From Novosphingobium ovatum (GTDB lineage Bacteria > Pseudomonadota > Alphaproteobacteria > Sphingomonadales > Sphingomonadaceae), in the NCBI RefSeq assembly GCF_009909235.1, contig NZ_JAAAPO010000002.1, positions 248,001-312,000 of the forward strand: a stretch of DNA of 64,000 bases, given 5' to 3'. Below, piece by piece: positions 43,612-51,710 of the stretch. The notes under the pieces are model-generated. The model was not told where the DNA came from. It worked only from the letters and a program-made list of their open reading frames with translations, and searched no databases. Position 1 is the stretch's first letter, and each line of letters begins with the position of its first letter. The translations under genes and the position numbers were made by a program.

Positions 43612-44852
43612 GCCACGGCTCCAATCACATGCCATGCCGCCTTGCGGCCGTAATCCTCGGTGTCGTCCTCGGCAGCGTCGGGGAACAATTCGCGGTCCAC
43701 CACGCCATAGACCCCGCCATGGATGATGGCATCGCGGGCAAAGCCGGCGGCCTCCATCTCGGCGTCCAGGTCCATCTCGTGCATGTGGCTCCAGAACGGC
43801 TCGTTGTTATAGAACGCGTCCCAGTCACGCATCGCCTGTTCAAACAGGGGCATGTCGGGGGTGTATTGCGGCTGCTCGACATGCAGGACGATGCCGCCCG
43901 GGCGCAGCAAACGCTTGCTCTCGCGCATGATGTTGCGCAGCGCGGGCGTCGACAGTTCGTGCAGGAACATCGTGGTCTGCACCCAGTCAAAGCTGCCATC
44001 GGCAAAGATGCCGCGCAGGTCCTCGCCACTGGCCTGCACAAAGCGGACGTTCTCCACGCCCAGCGATTTGGCCCGCGCCAGACCATAGCGCAGCACAGGC
44101 GCGCCAAGGTCAACAATGGTCAGCTCCGCCTCGGGGAAGGCCAGCGCCAGCGGCAGGCTGGAATGGCCCACCGTGCCGCCGATTTCCAGAATGCGCTTGG
44201 GCGCGAAATCGGGCAGGTTCTTCTTCACCCATTTGACCACGGCATGGCCGCCGCCGTCCGAGAACTTGCCCAGCAGGCCGCCGGTGGTGACAAAACCCGC
44301 GTGGTCGTAATTGGCGCCGTTGGTGACATCGCCCGGCACATATTCACTATGATAGCTGCCCGGCATGCAGTGGTGGTCCACCGCCGAGACATAGCGCGGA
44401 ATTTTGAGCGCCGGGTTCAGCGACAGGCGCGGATCGCCATCGATCAGCGCGGCCGCGCGGGCGTTCAGCGCCTCGCGCTGGCGGATGGCGGTCCAGCGGC
44501 CAGCCTGTTGGCGCTGTTCCATGGTCATGCGGCGCAGCGCCGACCACGTGCAGAACGCGGGGTCCTCCAGCATCGCCTTGCGCGCTTCGTGGCGGGTGGC
44601 GATGGGGCGGCCATGCTTGGCCTCGAAGGCGGGGACGACGCGCGCGTCATAGGCGGCCTTGACGCCGGGGACGACTCGCGCCGCCAGATGGCGGTTCATC
44701 TGCGCCAGAAAATTGATGCGCTCGATCTCGTCATGGCTGGTGTCGGGGAACACGCCATGGCGGCCGATCACGCGGTAATCGGGCGGGCCGTCATACTGGG
44801 CGGCGGGATCATTGGGTACGGGCTGGCTGACAGCCGGGGTGGGGGTGGGCAA
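43608..44852 (-). CDS. Class I SAM-dependent methyltransferase (copy 2, with N-terminal extension)
   Basis: A 414-aa paralogue of the 32456 protein: extension with VDHHCMPGSYHSEYVPGDVTNGANYDHAGFVTTGG and methyltransferase motifs RILEIGGTVGHSSLPLA, LTIVDLGAP, FVQASGEDL, FDWVQTTMFLHELS and RLLRPGGIVLHVEQPQY. The start is a TTG at 44850-44852, because there is no ATG before the conserved region and GAGGAAA lies just upstream. It leads the operon with the small partner and FAD flavoprotein, and diverges from the HapK-like gene. Confidence 0.82.
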   Translation of the reverse strand: MPTPTPAVSQPVPNDPAAQYDGPPDYRVIGRHGVFPDTSHDEIERINFLAQMNRHLAARVVPGVKAAYDARVVPAFEAKHGRPIATRHEARKAMLEDPAFCTWSALRRMTMEQRQQAGRWTAIRQREALNARAAALIDGDPRLSLNPALKIPRYVSAVDHHCMPGSYHSEYVPGDVTNGANYDHAGFVTTGGLLGKFSDGGGHAVVKWVKKNLPDFAPKRILEIGGTVGHSSLPLALAFPEAELTIVDLGAPVLRYGLARAKSLGVENVRFVQASGEDLRGIFADGSFDWVQTTMFLHELSTPALRNIMRESKRLLRPGGIVLHVEQPQYTPDMPLFEQAMRDWDAFYNNEPFWSHMHEMDLDAEMEAAGFARDAIIHGGVYGVVDRELFPDAAEDDTEDYGRKAAWHVIGAVA

Positions 44853-44949
44853 GGCGCTTTCCTCACTTGTTATATTTATAGGGTATATTATCAGGGTGAC
44901 CGCCGCAAGGGAGCGCGGGGCGCCCGCTGTTCGAAATACGCCATCTGGC

Positions 44950-44966
44950 TGACCGACTGTCGGACA
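44950..44966. promoter_or_regulatory. Candidate operator of the TATCCG type (9/12)
   Basis: TGACCG-ACTGT-CGGACA lies between the methyltransferase operon (98 nt away) and the HapK-like operon (115 nt away). It is an internally good dyad (CCGAC-T-GTCGG) with the same ACTGT centre as the 41775 site. Confidence 0.45.
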
Positions 44967-45080
44967 GCGCAGGAAACAAGCCCCCATCGCGCGATCCTGT
45001 GGCAAAACCGGATATCTTTTCCGCGCGGCCTGTCGGTGCACGCTGGCCGCGCCTCACACATTGTCAAAAGGGACCTGCCC

Positions 45081-45389
45081 ATGCGCCTGATCGCTTTGTT
45101 CAACCTCAAGCCCGGTGTGGACCCGCAAGCCTATACGCAGTGGGCCAAGACGGTGGACCTGCCGACGGTGAACGGTCTGGCCTCGGTCGACTCCTTCCGC
45201 GTGTTCAAGTCGACCGGCGTGTTGGGCAGCGATGCCACGCCGCCCTATCAGTATGTTGAAATCATTGACGTGGCTGACATGGATCAGTTCGGCGCGGATG
45301 TCTCGACCGAGCTGATGCAAAAGGTCGCCGCCCAGTTTGGCGAGATGGTCGATGTGACCTTCCTGACGACCGAGGAAATCTGCGCGTGA
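45081..45389 (+). CDS. Small ferredoxin-fold (dimeric alpha/beta-barrel) protein, REDY/HapK-like
   Basis: 102 aa. MRLIALFNLKPGVDPQAYTQWAKTVDLPTVNGLASVDSFRVFKS and the later YQYVEIIDVADMDQFGADV resemble the REDY-like HapK family, a dimeric alpha/beta-barrel fold known from prodigiosin clusters; EthD or Dabb families are alternatives. ATG 45081 has AAGGGA upstream. The stop overlaps the SDR start (GTGA). It starts the plus-strand operon with SDR, MmgE/PrpD and VOC. Its biochemical role is not known. Confidence 0.68.
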   Translation: MRLIALFNLKPGVDPQAYTQWAKTVDLPTVNGLASVDSFRVFKSTGVLGSDATPPYQYVEIIDVADMDQFGADVSTELMQKVAAQFGEMVDVTFLTTEEICA

Positions 45390-46213
45390 GCGGGCGTTTT
45401 GCCGGCAAGGTTGCCGTCATCACCGGGTCTGGCCGCCGCGCTGGTCTGGGTGAGGCCATCGCCCGCCGCCTGTCCGAGGAAGGCGCCACCGTGGTCATTT
45501 CTGACATCGGCGCGAGCCGTGACGCCGCCACGCCGGACAGCATGATCGGCGGCACGCAGGAAATGCAGGACATCGCCGCCAGCATGCCCAACGCGGCCAG
45601 CACCTGCGTGTGCGACGTGCGCGATCCCGACAGTGTGCGGGCGCTGGCCCAGCATGCGGTGGACACCCACGGCAGTCTGGACATCTGGGTGAACAACGCG
45701 GGCATCGGCTATATCATGAAGCCGTTGTTTGACGTGTCGGCCGATGATTGGCGCGCGGTGATCGACGTCAACCTGACGGGGGCGTGGTTTGGCCTGCAGG
45801 CCGCCGCCGAGGTCATGGTCAAGCAGGGCCGTGGTGGCCGCATCATCAACATCGCCAGCCAGGCGGCCAAGTCGGGCTTCCCCCATGCGCAGGCCTATAC
45901 CGCGTCCAAGCATGGTCTGGTGGGCCTGACCCGCAGCGCCGCGATCGAGCTGGGTGAGCATGGCATCACCGTCAACAACGTCTGCCCCAACCACGTCACC
46001 ACCGGGCTGGGCGCATGGCAGAACGCCCACTTTGCCGAAGCACAGGGCATCACCGTCGAGGAATACCGCAAGCGCATGGCCGCCCGCATCCCGCTGGGCC
46101 GTCCGGGGCTGCCGACCGATACGGCGGGGGCTGTTGCCTTCCTGTGTTCAGACGATGCGGTGTATATCACCGGCGAAAGCATGAACGTGTCGGGCGGCGA
46201 GGAGCCGCATTGA
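45386..46213 (+). CDS. SDR-family oxidoreductase
   Basis: A 275-aa classical SDR: VAVITGSGRRAGLGEAIARRL (cofactor loop with an inserted RR), DIWVNNAGIGY, the catalytic Ser in INIASQAAKS, and YTASK. CSDDAVYITGESMNVSGGEE is the typical end. It starts at GTG 45386 with GAGGAAA upstream, overlapping the HapK-like stop. Its own stop overlaps the MmgE/PrpD start. Asp after the second strand (ISDIGAS) favours NAD(H). Confidence 0.87.
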   Translation: MSGRFAGKVAVITGSGRRAGLGEAIARRLSEEGATVVISDIGASRDAATPDSMIGGTQEMQDIAASMPNAASTCVCDVRDPDSVRALAQHAVDTHGSLDIWVNNAGIGYIMKPLFDVSADDWRAVIDVNLTGAWFGLQAAAEVMVKQGRGGRIINIASQAAKSGFPHAQAYTASKHGLVGLTRSAAIELGEHGITVNNVCPNHVTTGLGAWQNAHFAEAQGITVEEYRKRMAARIPLGRPGLPTDTAGAVAFLCSDDAVYITGESMNVSGGEEPH

Positions 46214-47574
46214 TGGCTAATCCCGCTGAGCGGTTGGTTGATCATGCACTGAACCTGCGGTGGGACAACCTGCCGCAGGCGGTGCGGGACAAGGCGGCGA
46301 TCTTCCTGCATGACTCGCTGGCCGTGGGCGTGGCGGGGGCCAATGCCGCCCATGCCGACGGCGTGCTGGCCATGGCGCAGGGCTGGGGGGCTGGCGATAC
46401 GGCGGGTGTGCTGGGGCGTCCCGGCGTGCGCCTGCCAGCGCCTTCGGCGGCGTTCGTCAACGGGTTCCAGATCCATGGGCAAGAGTTTGACTGCGTCCAT
46501 GAACCCGCCGTGCTGCACCCGATGGCCACCGTTCTGTCGGCCGTTTTGGCAGAGGCGGAACGCGGCGATCCTGTCAGCGGCACCGAATTCCTGACCGCGA
46601 TCGTTGCGGGCGTGGATGTGGCGGTGACGCTGGGTCTGGCCGCGCCGGGGCCGCTGAAATTCTTCCGCCCGGCAACGGCGGGGATCTTTGGTTGTGTGGC
46701 CGCCATTGCCCGTTTGCGCAACCTGCCGCGCGAGATGGCGCTGGACGCCTTTGGTCATGCGCTGGCGCTGGTGTCGGGCACGATGCAGGCCCATCTGGAG
46801 GGCAAGCCCGCCCTGCCGGTGCAAGTGGCCAATGCCGCGCGCAACGCGCTGGTGGCGGTGGATCTGGCGCGGGCAGGCATGCCCGGCGTGCGTGATCCGC
46901 TGGCCGGGCCGTTTGGCTATTTCGCGCTGATGGAAGTGCGCGAGGAGCTGGAGGCCGCGATCGCCCTGCTGGCCACCGGCCACCGCATTCCAGAGGTCAG
47001 CTGGAAGCCGTTTCCCACGGGCCGCGCGGGCCATGGCGGGATCATGGCGGTCACCGGCCTGATGCGCGATCAGGGGCTGACGGCCGAAGGGCTGGACCAT
47101 CTGGAATATCACGCCCCGCCGCTGATCCACCGCCTGTTGGGCCGTCCGGCCAAACCGGGGATGGAGCCGGGCTATGCGCGGTTGTGTCTGGCCTATCTGG
47201 CGGCGGTGGTGCTGTTGCGCGGAGAGGTCGGGCTGGGCGATTTTGGCCGCGACCGGCTGGATGATCCGGCGATTCTGGCGCTGGCCGCGCGGATCTGTGT
47301 GGTGGCTGATGACAATCCCGATGCGGCGGCCTTTGTCCCGGCGCAGGCGCGGGCGCATCTGACCGATGGGCGTGTGTTGACGGCCGATGTCACGGCGCAG
47401 TTCGGTTCGCCGCAATGGCCTTTGTCCGATGCGCAGCACCGGGCCAAGGCGCTGGATTGCCTGCGTTTTGCCGGACTGGAGGGCGCCAATGACGCGCTGG
47501 CCGATGCGGGGCTGGGAATGGCAGGGCATGGTGATGCCATCGCCGCGATCCGCGCCGCTGGCGTGCTGGGATAG
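46213..47574 (+). CDS. MmgE/PrpD-family protein (2-methylcitrate dehydratase / cis-aconitate decarboxylase fold)
   Basis: A 453-aa protein. IFLHDSLAVGVAGANAAHAD, PSAAFVNGFQIHGQEFDCVHEPAVLHPMATVL and the C-terminal SWKPFPTGRAGHGGI match the MmgE/PrpD all-helical lid and core (His in the active-site region and the SxKPxP-type loop). The family includes 2-methylcitrate dehydratase and cis-aconitate decarboxylase, which make or hydrate substituted tricarboxylates, in keeping with the substituted-diacid theme of the window. ATG 46213 overlaps the SDR stop. Confidence 0.87.
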   Translation: MANPAERLVDHALNLRWDNLPQAVRDKAAIFLHDSLAVGVAGANAAHADGVLAMAQGWGAGDTAGVLGRPGVRLPAPSAAFVNGFQIHGQEFDCVHEPAVLHPMATVLSAVLAEAERGDPVSGTEFLTAIVAGVDVAVTLGLAAPGPLKFFRPATAGIFGCVAAIARLRNLPREMALDAFGHALALVSGTMQAHLEGKPALPVQVANAARNALVAVDLARAGMPGVRDPLAGPFGYFALMEVREELEAAIALLATGHRIPEVSWKPFPTGRAGHGGIMAVTGLMRDQGLTAEGLDHLEYHAPPLIHRLLGRPAKPGMEPGYARLCLAYLAAVVLLRGEVGLGDFGRDRLDDPAILALAARICVVADDNPDAAAFVPAQARAHLTDGRVLTADVTAQFGSPQWPLSDAQHRAKALDCLRFAGLEGANDALADAGLGMAGHGDAIAAIRAAGVLG

Positions 47575-47604
47575 GGGCGCGGGGCGATATACGCCAAATA
47601 GCGC

Positions 47605-47632
47605 TTGATATGTATTAAATCTAAGCCATAAT
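47605..47632 (+). promoter_or_regulatory. Candidate promoter and dyad upstream of the VOC gene
   Basis: TTGATA and CATAAT are separated by 16 nt, 84 nt upstream of ATG 47716. The -35 region forms TTGATA-TG-TATTAA, a dyad akin to that at 32338-32351, which suggests shared regulation of the two loci. Confidence 0.4.
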
Positions 47633-47648
47633 TTGGCGCGACATGCAC

Positions 47649-47686
47649 GCAAAGGGGGCCCCGCCATCTGGCCTTGCCCCCTTTGC
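47649..47686 (+). terminator. Strong 11-bp hairpin between PrpD and VOC genes
   Basis: Arms GCAAAGGGGGC/GCCCCCTTTGC flank a 16-nt loop. It has no U-tract and lies downstream of the candidate promoter, in the leader of the VOC gene, so it may be an attenuator rather than a simple terminator. Confidence 0.45.
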
Positions 47687-47715
47687 CTTGCGCCACAGGA
47701 TCATAAGGGGTTGGC

Positions 47716-48606
47716 ATGACTTTGCTGAAATGCGCCACGCATGTGGTGGGCGATCTGGCCGATGCCATCGCGCGCTATACGCAATGGATGGACTATCGCG
47801 TGGTCGAACAGGGCACGGTTGATGCCGATCTGGCCGCCTTGTGGCTGGCTCCGGCCAGTGCGGGCAAGGGCTATGCCGTGTTGCAGCCCGCCTCTGGCGC
47901 GCAAACCTTCCTGCGCTTTGTCGAAGGCACGCCGGTGCCCGATTACGCGCCCATCCGCAGCTATGGCTGGGCGGCAATCGAATTGTGCGTCACCGATGTC
48001 GAGGCGGTAAACAGCCGCATGATCGCCTCTCCGTTCGAGGTGATCGGCAGCCCCAAGCCGCTGGACGGCTTTGCCACAGTCAAGCCGATGCAGGTCAAGG
48101 GCGCCGATCAGGAGATCGTCTATCTGACCGAGATCCTGGTGCCCGGCCCCGAACACGGCCTGCCTGCGCCGCAATCACTGATCGACCGGCCGTTCATTCT
48201 GGTGCTGGCCTGCCCTGATCTGCGCAAGACCGCGCAATGGGGGCGTGAAGTGCTGGGGCTGGGCGTGATTGACCCGGTGGCGATCAAATATTCGATGATC
48301 AACAATGCCTTTGGTCTGGACCCTGACACCAAGCATGAGCTGGTGACCGGCAAGTGGGAAGGCGACACCTTTCTGGAGTTCGACCAGTACCCCGAAGGCA
48401 CGGTGGAACGTCCGCGTGTTCCGGGCGAATTGCCGCCGGGGGTGGCAATCACCTCCATGGCGCATCCCGATTTCGCCCGGCTGGACGGGCATTGGGCGGT
48501 CGAACCCATCACCCGCGATGGGCCGCTCTATGCTGGGCGCCGGGTGGGCATGTTGCTGACGCCCGAAGGCGCCTTGCTGGAAGTGATCGAGGGAGAACCC
48601 GCATGA
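47716..48606 (+). CDS. VOC (glyoxalase/extradiol-like) protein
   Basis: A 296-aa two-module VOC protein. Module 1 is CATHVVGDLADAIARYTQWMDYRVVEQG and module 2 begins FILVLACPDLRKTAQWGREVLGLGV. The C-terminus RVGMLLTPEGALLEVIEG supplies the last strand with an acidic ligand candidate. ATG 47716 has AAGGGG 6 nt before it. Its stop overlaps the odd hydrolase start. It is similar in size and ending to the 2413 protein. Metal-dependent lyase or isomerase chemistry is likely; an extradiol dioxygenase would need a His-His-Glu set that I cannot confirm. Confidence 0.75.
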   Translation: MTLLKCATHVVGDLADAIARYTQWMDYRVVEQGTVDADLAALWLAPASAGKGYAVLQPASGAQTFLRFVEGTPVPDYAPIRSYGWAAIELCVTDVEAVNSRMIASPFEVIGSPKPLDGFATVKPMQVKGADQEIVYLTEILVPGPEHGLPAPQSLIDRPFILVLACPDLRKTAQWGREVLGLGVIDPVAIKYSMINNAFGLDPDTKHELVTGKWEGDTFLEFDQYPEGTVERPRVPGELPPGVAITSMAHPDFARLDGHWAVEPITRDGPLYAGRRVGMLLTPEGALLEVIEGEPA

Positions 48607-49469
48607 CCGCGCCAGCCATCCGCCGTGGTTTCGTCGATGTGCCCCATGGTCAGACCCACTACCGCCGTGCCGGTGAGGGCAGTCTGACCGCAGATGGCGC
48701 GCCGCTGTTGATCATCCATGCCTCGCCCGGATCATCGCGCCAACAGGTGCGGTTGATCGGCGATTTTGCCGGTGTGACCCGCGTGCTGGCCCCCGATACG
48801 CCGGGCAATGGTGACAGCGATCCGCTGCCTTGCGCGCTGGCGGGGGAAGAGCCGACGATCCCCGATCTGGCCGCCGCCGTGAACGCCTTCCTTGACGGGT
48901 TGGGCGTGGCGCGGGTGAATGTCTATGGCTCGCACACGGGGGCATCGATCGCCGCCGAGCTGGCCATTCTGGCCCCGGAAAAGGTCAATCGGCTGGTGCT
49001 GGACGGCGTCAGCCTGATGGTGGGAGAGGAACTGGCCGAGATCCTCGAAAAATACGCCCACCCGTTCAATCCCGATCTGGAAGGCGCCTATCTGATCCGC
49101 ATCTTCCAGTTCTGCCGCGATCAGTACATGTTCTTTCCGTGGTACAACCGCACACGTGCGGGCCGCCGCGATGGCGGGCTGCCCGCGCCCGGCGATCTGC
49201 ACGCATGGGTGCTGGAGGTGATGAAGGCGTGCCAGTCCTATCACCTGAATTACCGCGCCGCGTTCAAGTGGGACGCGCCCGCGCGCATGGCCTTGATCAC
49301 CTGTCCGACCTTGGTCATCGCGGCGGAAAATGACCCGCTGTATGATTGCAGCGTGGATCTGACCGATAGCCTGCGCGATGGCCGTTTCCTGCGCCTGCCG
49401 CGGCTGGACGCGCCCGATTTCGCGCCCACGCGCGCGGCGGCAATGACCGCCTTTTTTCAGGAGGCTTGA
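48603..49469 (+). CDS. Alpha/beta-hydrolase with non-canonical elbow (GSHTG), copy 2
   Basis: A 288-aa alpha/beta-hydrolase fold with HASPGSS (39-45), APDTPGNGDSDP, and elbow G109-S-H-T-G113, so His replaces the usual Ser at the centre. A possible acid is Asp in AENDPLYD. The usual C-terminal catalytic His is missing: that place reads LPRLDAPDFAPT. It belongs with the proteins at 23112 and 54621. It overlaps the VOC stop and is 3 nt from the membrane-protein gene. Confidence 0.77.
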   Translation: MTAPAIRRGFVDVPHGQTHYRRAGEGSLTADGAPLLIIHASPGSSRQQVRLIGDFAGVTRVLAPDTPGNGDSDPLPCALAGEEPTIPDLAAAVNAFLDGLGVARVNVYGSHTGASIAAELAILAPEKVNRLVLDGVSLMVGEELAEILEKYAHPFNPDLEGAYLIRIFQFCRDQYMFFPWYNRTRAGRRDGGLPAPGDLHAWVLEVMKACQSYHLNYRAAFKWDAPARMALITCPTLVIAAENDPLYDCSVDLTDSLRDGRFLRLPRLDAPDFAPTRAAAMTAFFQEA

Positions 49470-49472
49470 GCC

Positions 49473-50129
49473 ATGACGCTGGCTGTTTCCCTGCTGACGC
49501 TGCTGCATCTGCTGATCCCGATCTATTGGCTGGGCGGCGATCTGGGGGCGTTTTATGGCGCGACCTTCCTGACCGATTCCTCCCGCCCGGTGGGTGAGCG
49601 GATGATGTCGCTCAAGATCCTCAACAACATCGACATGGCCCCGCGCACGACGCTGATCTTGGCTTTCCCGACCGGCTTTTCGCTGGCGGTGGTCAAGGGC
49701 TGGGTGCCGCTGTCGCATGGCTGGCTGGGGCTGGTTTGGGTGGCCGCGCTGGCGTGGCTGGCGCTGGCGTGGGTCGTGCATCTCAAGCATGGCGCCACCG
49801 GGTATAAGCGTATCGATATCGTCATCCGTTACATCGTGCTGGCCGGTCTGCTGGCGGCGGGCATTGGCGGGCTGGCGGGGGCCATCACGTTGCCGCTGTT
49901 CATCGCGGGCAAGATGCTGGCGCTGGCCGCCTGTATCGCGCTGGGCCTGTTGGTGCGGGTGCAACTGGTGCCGCTGTTCCCGGCGATCATTGCCATGAAA
50001 AACAACGGCGCCACGCCGCAAACCGATGCCGCCATCGTGGGCGTCCTGTCCAAAACCCGCCCCACCGTGATGGTGCTGTGGGTGGTGGTGCTGGCCGCCT
50101 GCCTGCTGGGCATTGCCACGCCTGTTTGA
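49473..50129 (+). CDS. Integral membrane protein with WLGG motif (CopD/DUF2269-like), copy 2
   Basis: 218 aa with about 5-6 hydrophobic helices. The first helix carries LHLLIPIYWLGGDLGAFYG, homologous to the 34054 protein in placing His seven residues before YWLGG. AGGAGG lies upstream of ATG 49473. The loop KHGATGYKRIDIVIRY parallels IRLTKIDEAVRY in copy 1, which supports paralogy. Function unknown. Confidence 0.72.
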   Translation: MTLAVSLLTLLHLLIPIYWLGGDLGAFYGATFLTDSSRPVGERMMSLKILNNIDMAPRTTLILAFPTGFSLAVVKGWVPLSHGWLGLVWVAALAWLALAWVVHLKHGATGYKRIDIVIRYIVLAGLLAAGIGGLAGAITLPLFIAGKMLALAACIALGLLVRVQLVPLFPAIIAMKNNGATPQTDAAIVGVLSKTRPTVMVLWVVVLAACLLGIATPV

Positions 50130-50155
50130 TCCATTCCCACCAAAGGAGCCACAAC

Positions 50156-50881
50156 TTGCAGCAACACCGCACCATCACCGGCAGCATCCTTTACACCTCG
50201 AAGAAACCGGGGCGTGAGGGCCAGGAGCGTGGCCGTGAATATTTCACCTGGACCCACCACACCGACGGCAAGAAGACGCTGCGCGCGCGTTGCGAGATTG
50301 ACGAGCCGGCGCCCACCGTCCACCGCGATGTGACCTATAGCATCGATGCCAACGACATGCCGATGGACTGTTTTGTCCGTTTGGTGATCGGGGACAAGTT
50401 CATGGGCGCGGGCCTGTTCATCATGGGCCCCGACAGCATTGAATGCGAAAGCTATGGCCCCTCGATCGGGCGCATTTCGCAGACCATGCCGATCAACGGC
50501 GAATATGACGGTTTCGGCACGCACCCGATTGTGGCTGACGCCTATATCACGCGCAAGATCGACCGCAGCACGACGACCCCGCGCAAGTTCCGCACCTTCC
50601 TGCCTTCGCCCGACCACCGCGGCGCGACCCCGCCGGTGATCGCCGAAAGCGTGATCCAGCTGGGCTATGTCGGGACCGAGACGGTGACGGTCAAGGCCGG
50701 CACGTTTGAATGCTACCACTATCAGTTCAGCGATCCCGATGGCGGCATGATCGGCCTGTCGGGCGAAGCGCACCCGCCCTATGACGTGTGGGTGACGGCG
50801 GATGATGACGCCATCTTTGTTCAGGGTGGCGTTGGCGGTTACATGCAGACCTGGTATGAACTGGTCGAGCTGAAGCGCTGA
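50156..50881 (+). CDS. Conserved protein of unknown function (DUF3108-like beta-rich)
   Basis: A 241-aa protein beginning at TTG 50156, chosen because AAGGAG lies 7 nt upstream and the upstream open frame is a shadow. It is predicted beta-rich: VKAGTFECYHYQFSD...DVWVTADDDAIFVQG resembles the VPAGTFxC-type pattern of DUF3108, which is only a weak resemblance. No signal peptide or membrane segment. It is last in the plus-strand series from 47716 and could be a lipid- or ligand-binding barrel. Confidence 0.6.
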   Translation: MQQHRTITGSILYTSKKPGREGQERGREYFTWTHHTDGKKTLRARCEIDEPAPTVHRDVTYSIDANDMPMDCFVRLVIGDKFMGAGLFIMGPDSIECESYGPSIGRISQTMPINGEYDGFGTHPIVADAYITRKIDRSTTTPRKFRTFLPSPDHRGATPPVIAESVIQLGYVGTETVTVKAGTFECYHYQFSDPDGGMIGLSGEAHPPYDVWVTADDDAIFVQGGVGGYMQTWYELVELKR

Positions 50882-50890
50882 GGCAACGGG

Positions 50891-50919
50891 GAAGGGGCGG
50901 CCTAGCAGGCGGCCCCTTC
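50891..50919. terminator. Hairpin between convergent genes
   Basis: Arms GAAGGGGC/GCCCCTTC span the 20-nt gap between the plus-strand unknown gene and the cupin stop. No U-tract. Confidence 0.45.
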
Positions 50920-51705
50920 TGCATATGGCGCGGCCCATTCGGGCGGCACCCCGCGCGGGGCATAGGGCGCGCCGATGGGCAGCGGCTCCAGCCTGTCCTG
51001 CCAATGGGTGACGATGCGGTTGGCGCCCGGTGATCGCATGATCTGCAAAAACCCGGCGGGCGAGACATGCGGCCCGTGGATGATGCCGGGCGGGCGATAG
51101 AAATAGGCCCCCGCGCACATCAAGCCTTCGGGCGCCCACATGCTGCCCGACAGCATGAACATTTCCTCGGCGTGGGTATGCATTTCGGGGCGCAGATGGG
51201 TTTCGGGCGGAATGCCATGCGGCAGGCCGGTCAGCAGGAACGTGCGTCCGCTGTCGTTTGGCCCCAACCGCAAGACTTTGCGCGCCAGACGCAGGTGAGA
51301 CAGCGCCGGGTCATAGGTGGAGGTGTCCCACGCCATGCGCGGCGTGTCGATGGCCACAGGTTCAGCCACCCCCGCCACGCTGTCGGCGCATGCCCACCCG
51401 TGGCGAAAGATCAGCACCGTTGCGCCCGTCACGCTGCCCCGCACCGCCGATCCCCCGCGCGGGGCAAAGGCATAGGCGTGCCAGCCCAGCGCCTGCTCGC
51501 CCAGCGTCAAGGCGCCCTCCAGCACGAACAGCTCTTCACCCCGGTCCAGCACGCCGCCTGCCGTAAAACCCGCCGGATAGCGGACGATCAGCGTTTGCGC
51601 GCCCGTATCGGGATCGCCATTCAACAGCTTGGTCGCGGTGCCGTCGGGGTGCTGCGCCCATGGCACGTTTTGCGTCTGGACAAATTCGATATGCGGGCGG
51701 GCCAT
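50902..51705 (-). CDS. Bicupin-domain protein
   Basis: A 267-aa protein with two cupin modules. The second has a plausible metal site, EMHTHAEEMFMLSGSMWAPEGLMCAGAYFYRPPGIIHGP (His-x-His, Glu, later His). In the first module (GGVLDRGEELFVLEGALTLG) the His pair is lost and probably only the fold remains. It resembles dioxygenase- or isomerase-like cupins of catabolic islands. Its stop is 20 nt from the unknown gene's stop; its start is 5 nt downstream of the FAD oxidase stop, so it is in that operon. Confidence 0.8.
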   Translation of the reverse strand: MARPHIEFVQTQNVPWAQHPDGTATKLLNGDPDTGAQTLIVRYPAGFTAGGVLDRGEELFVLEGALTLGEQALGWHAYAFAPRGGSAVRGSVTGATVLIFRHGWACADSVAGVAEPVAIDTPRMAWDTSTYDPALSHLRLARKVLRLGPNDSGRTFLLTGLPHGIPPETHLRPEMHTHAEEMFMLSGSMWAPEGLMCAGAYFYRPPGIIHGPHVSPAGFLQIMRSPGANRIVTHWQDRLEPLPIGAPYAPRGVPPEWAAPYAEGAAC

Positions 51706-51710
51706 GGGCG

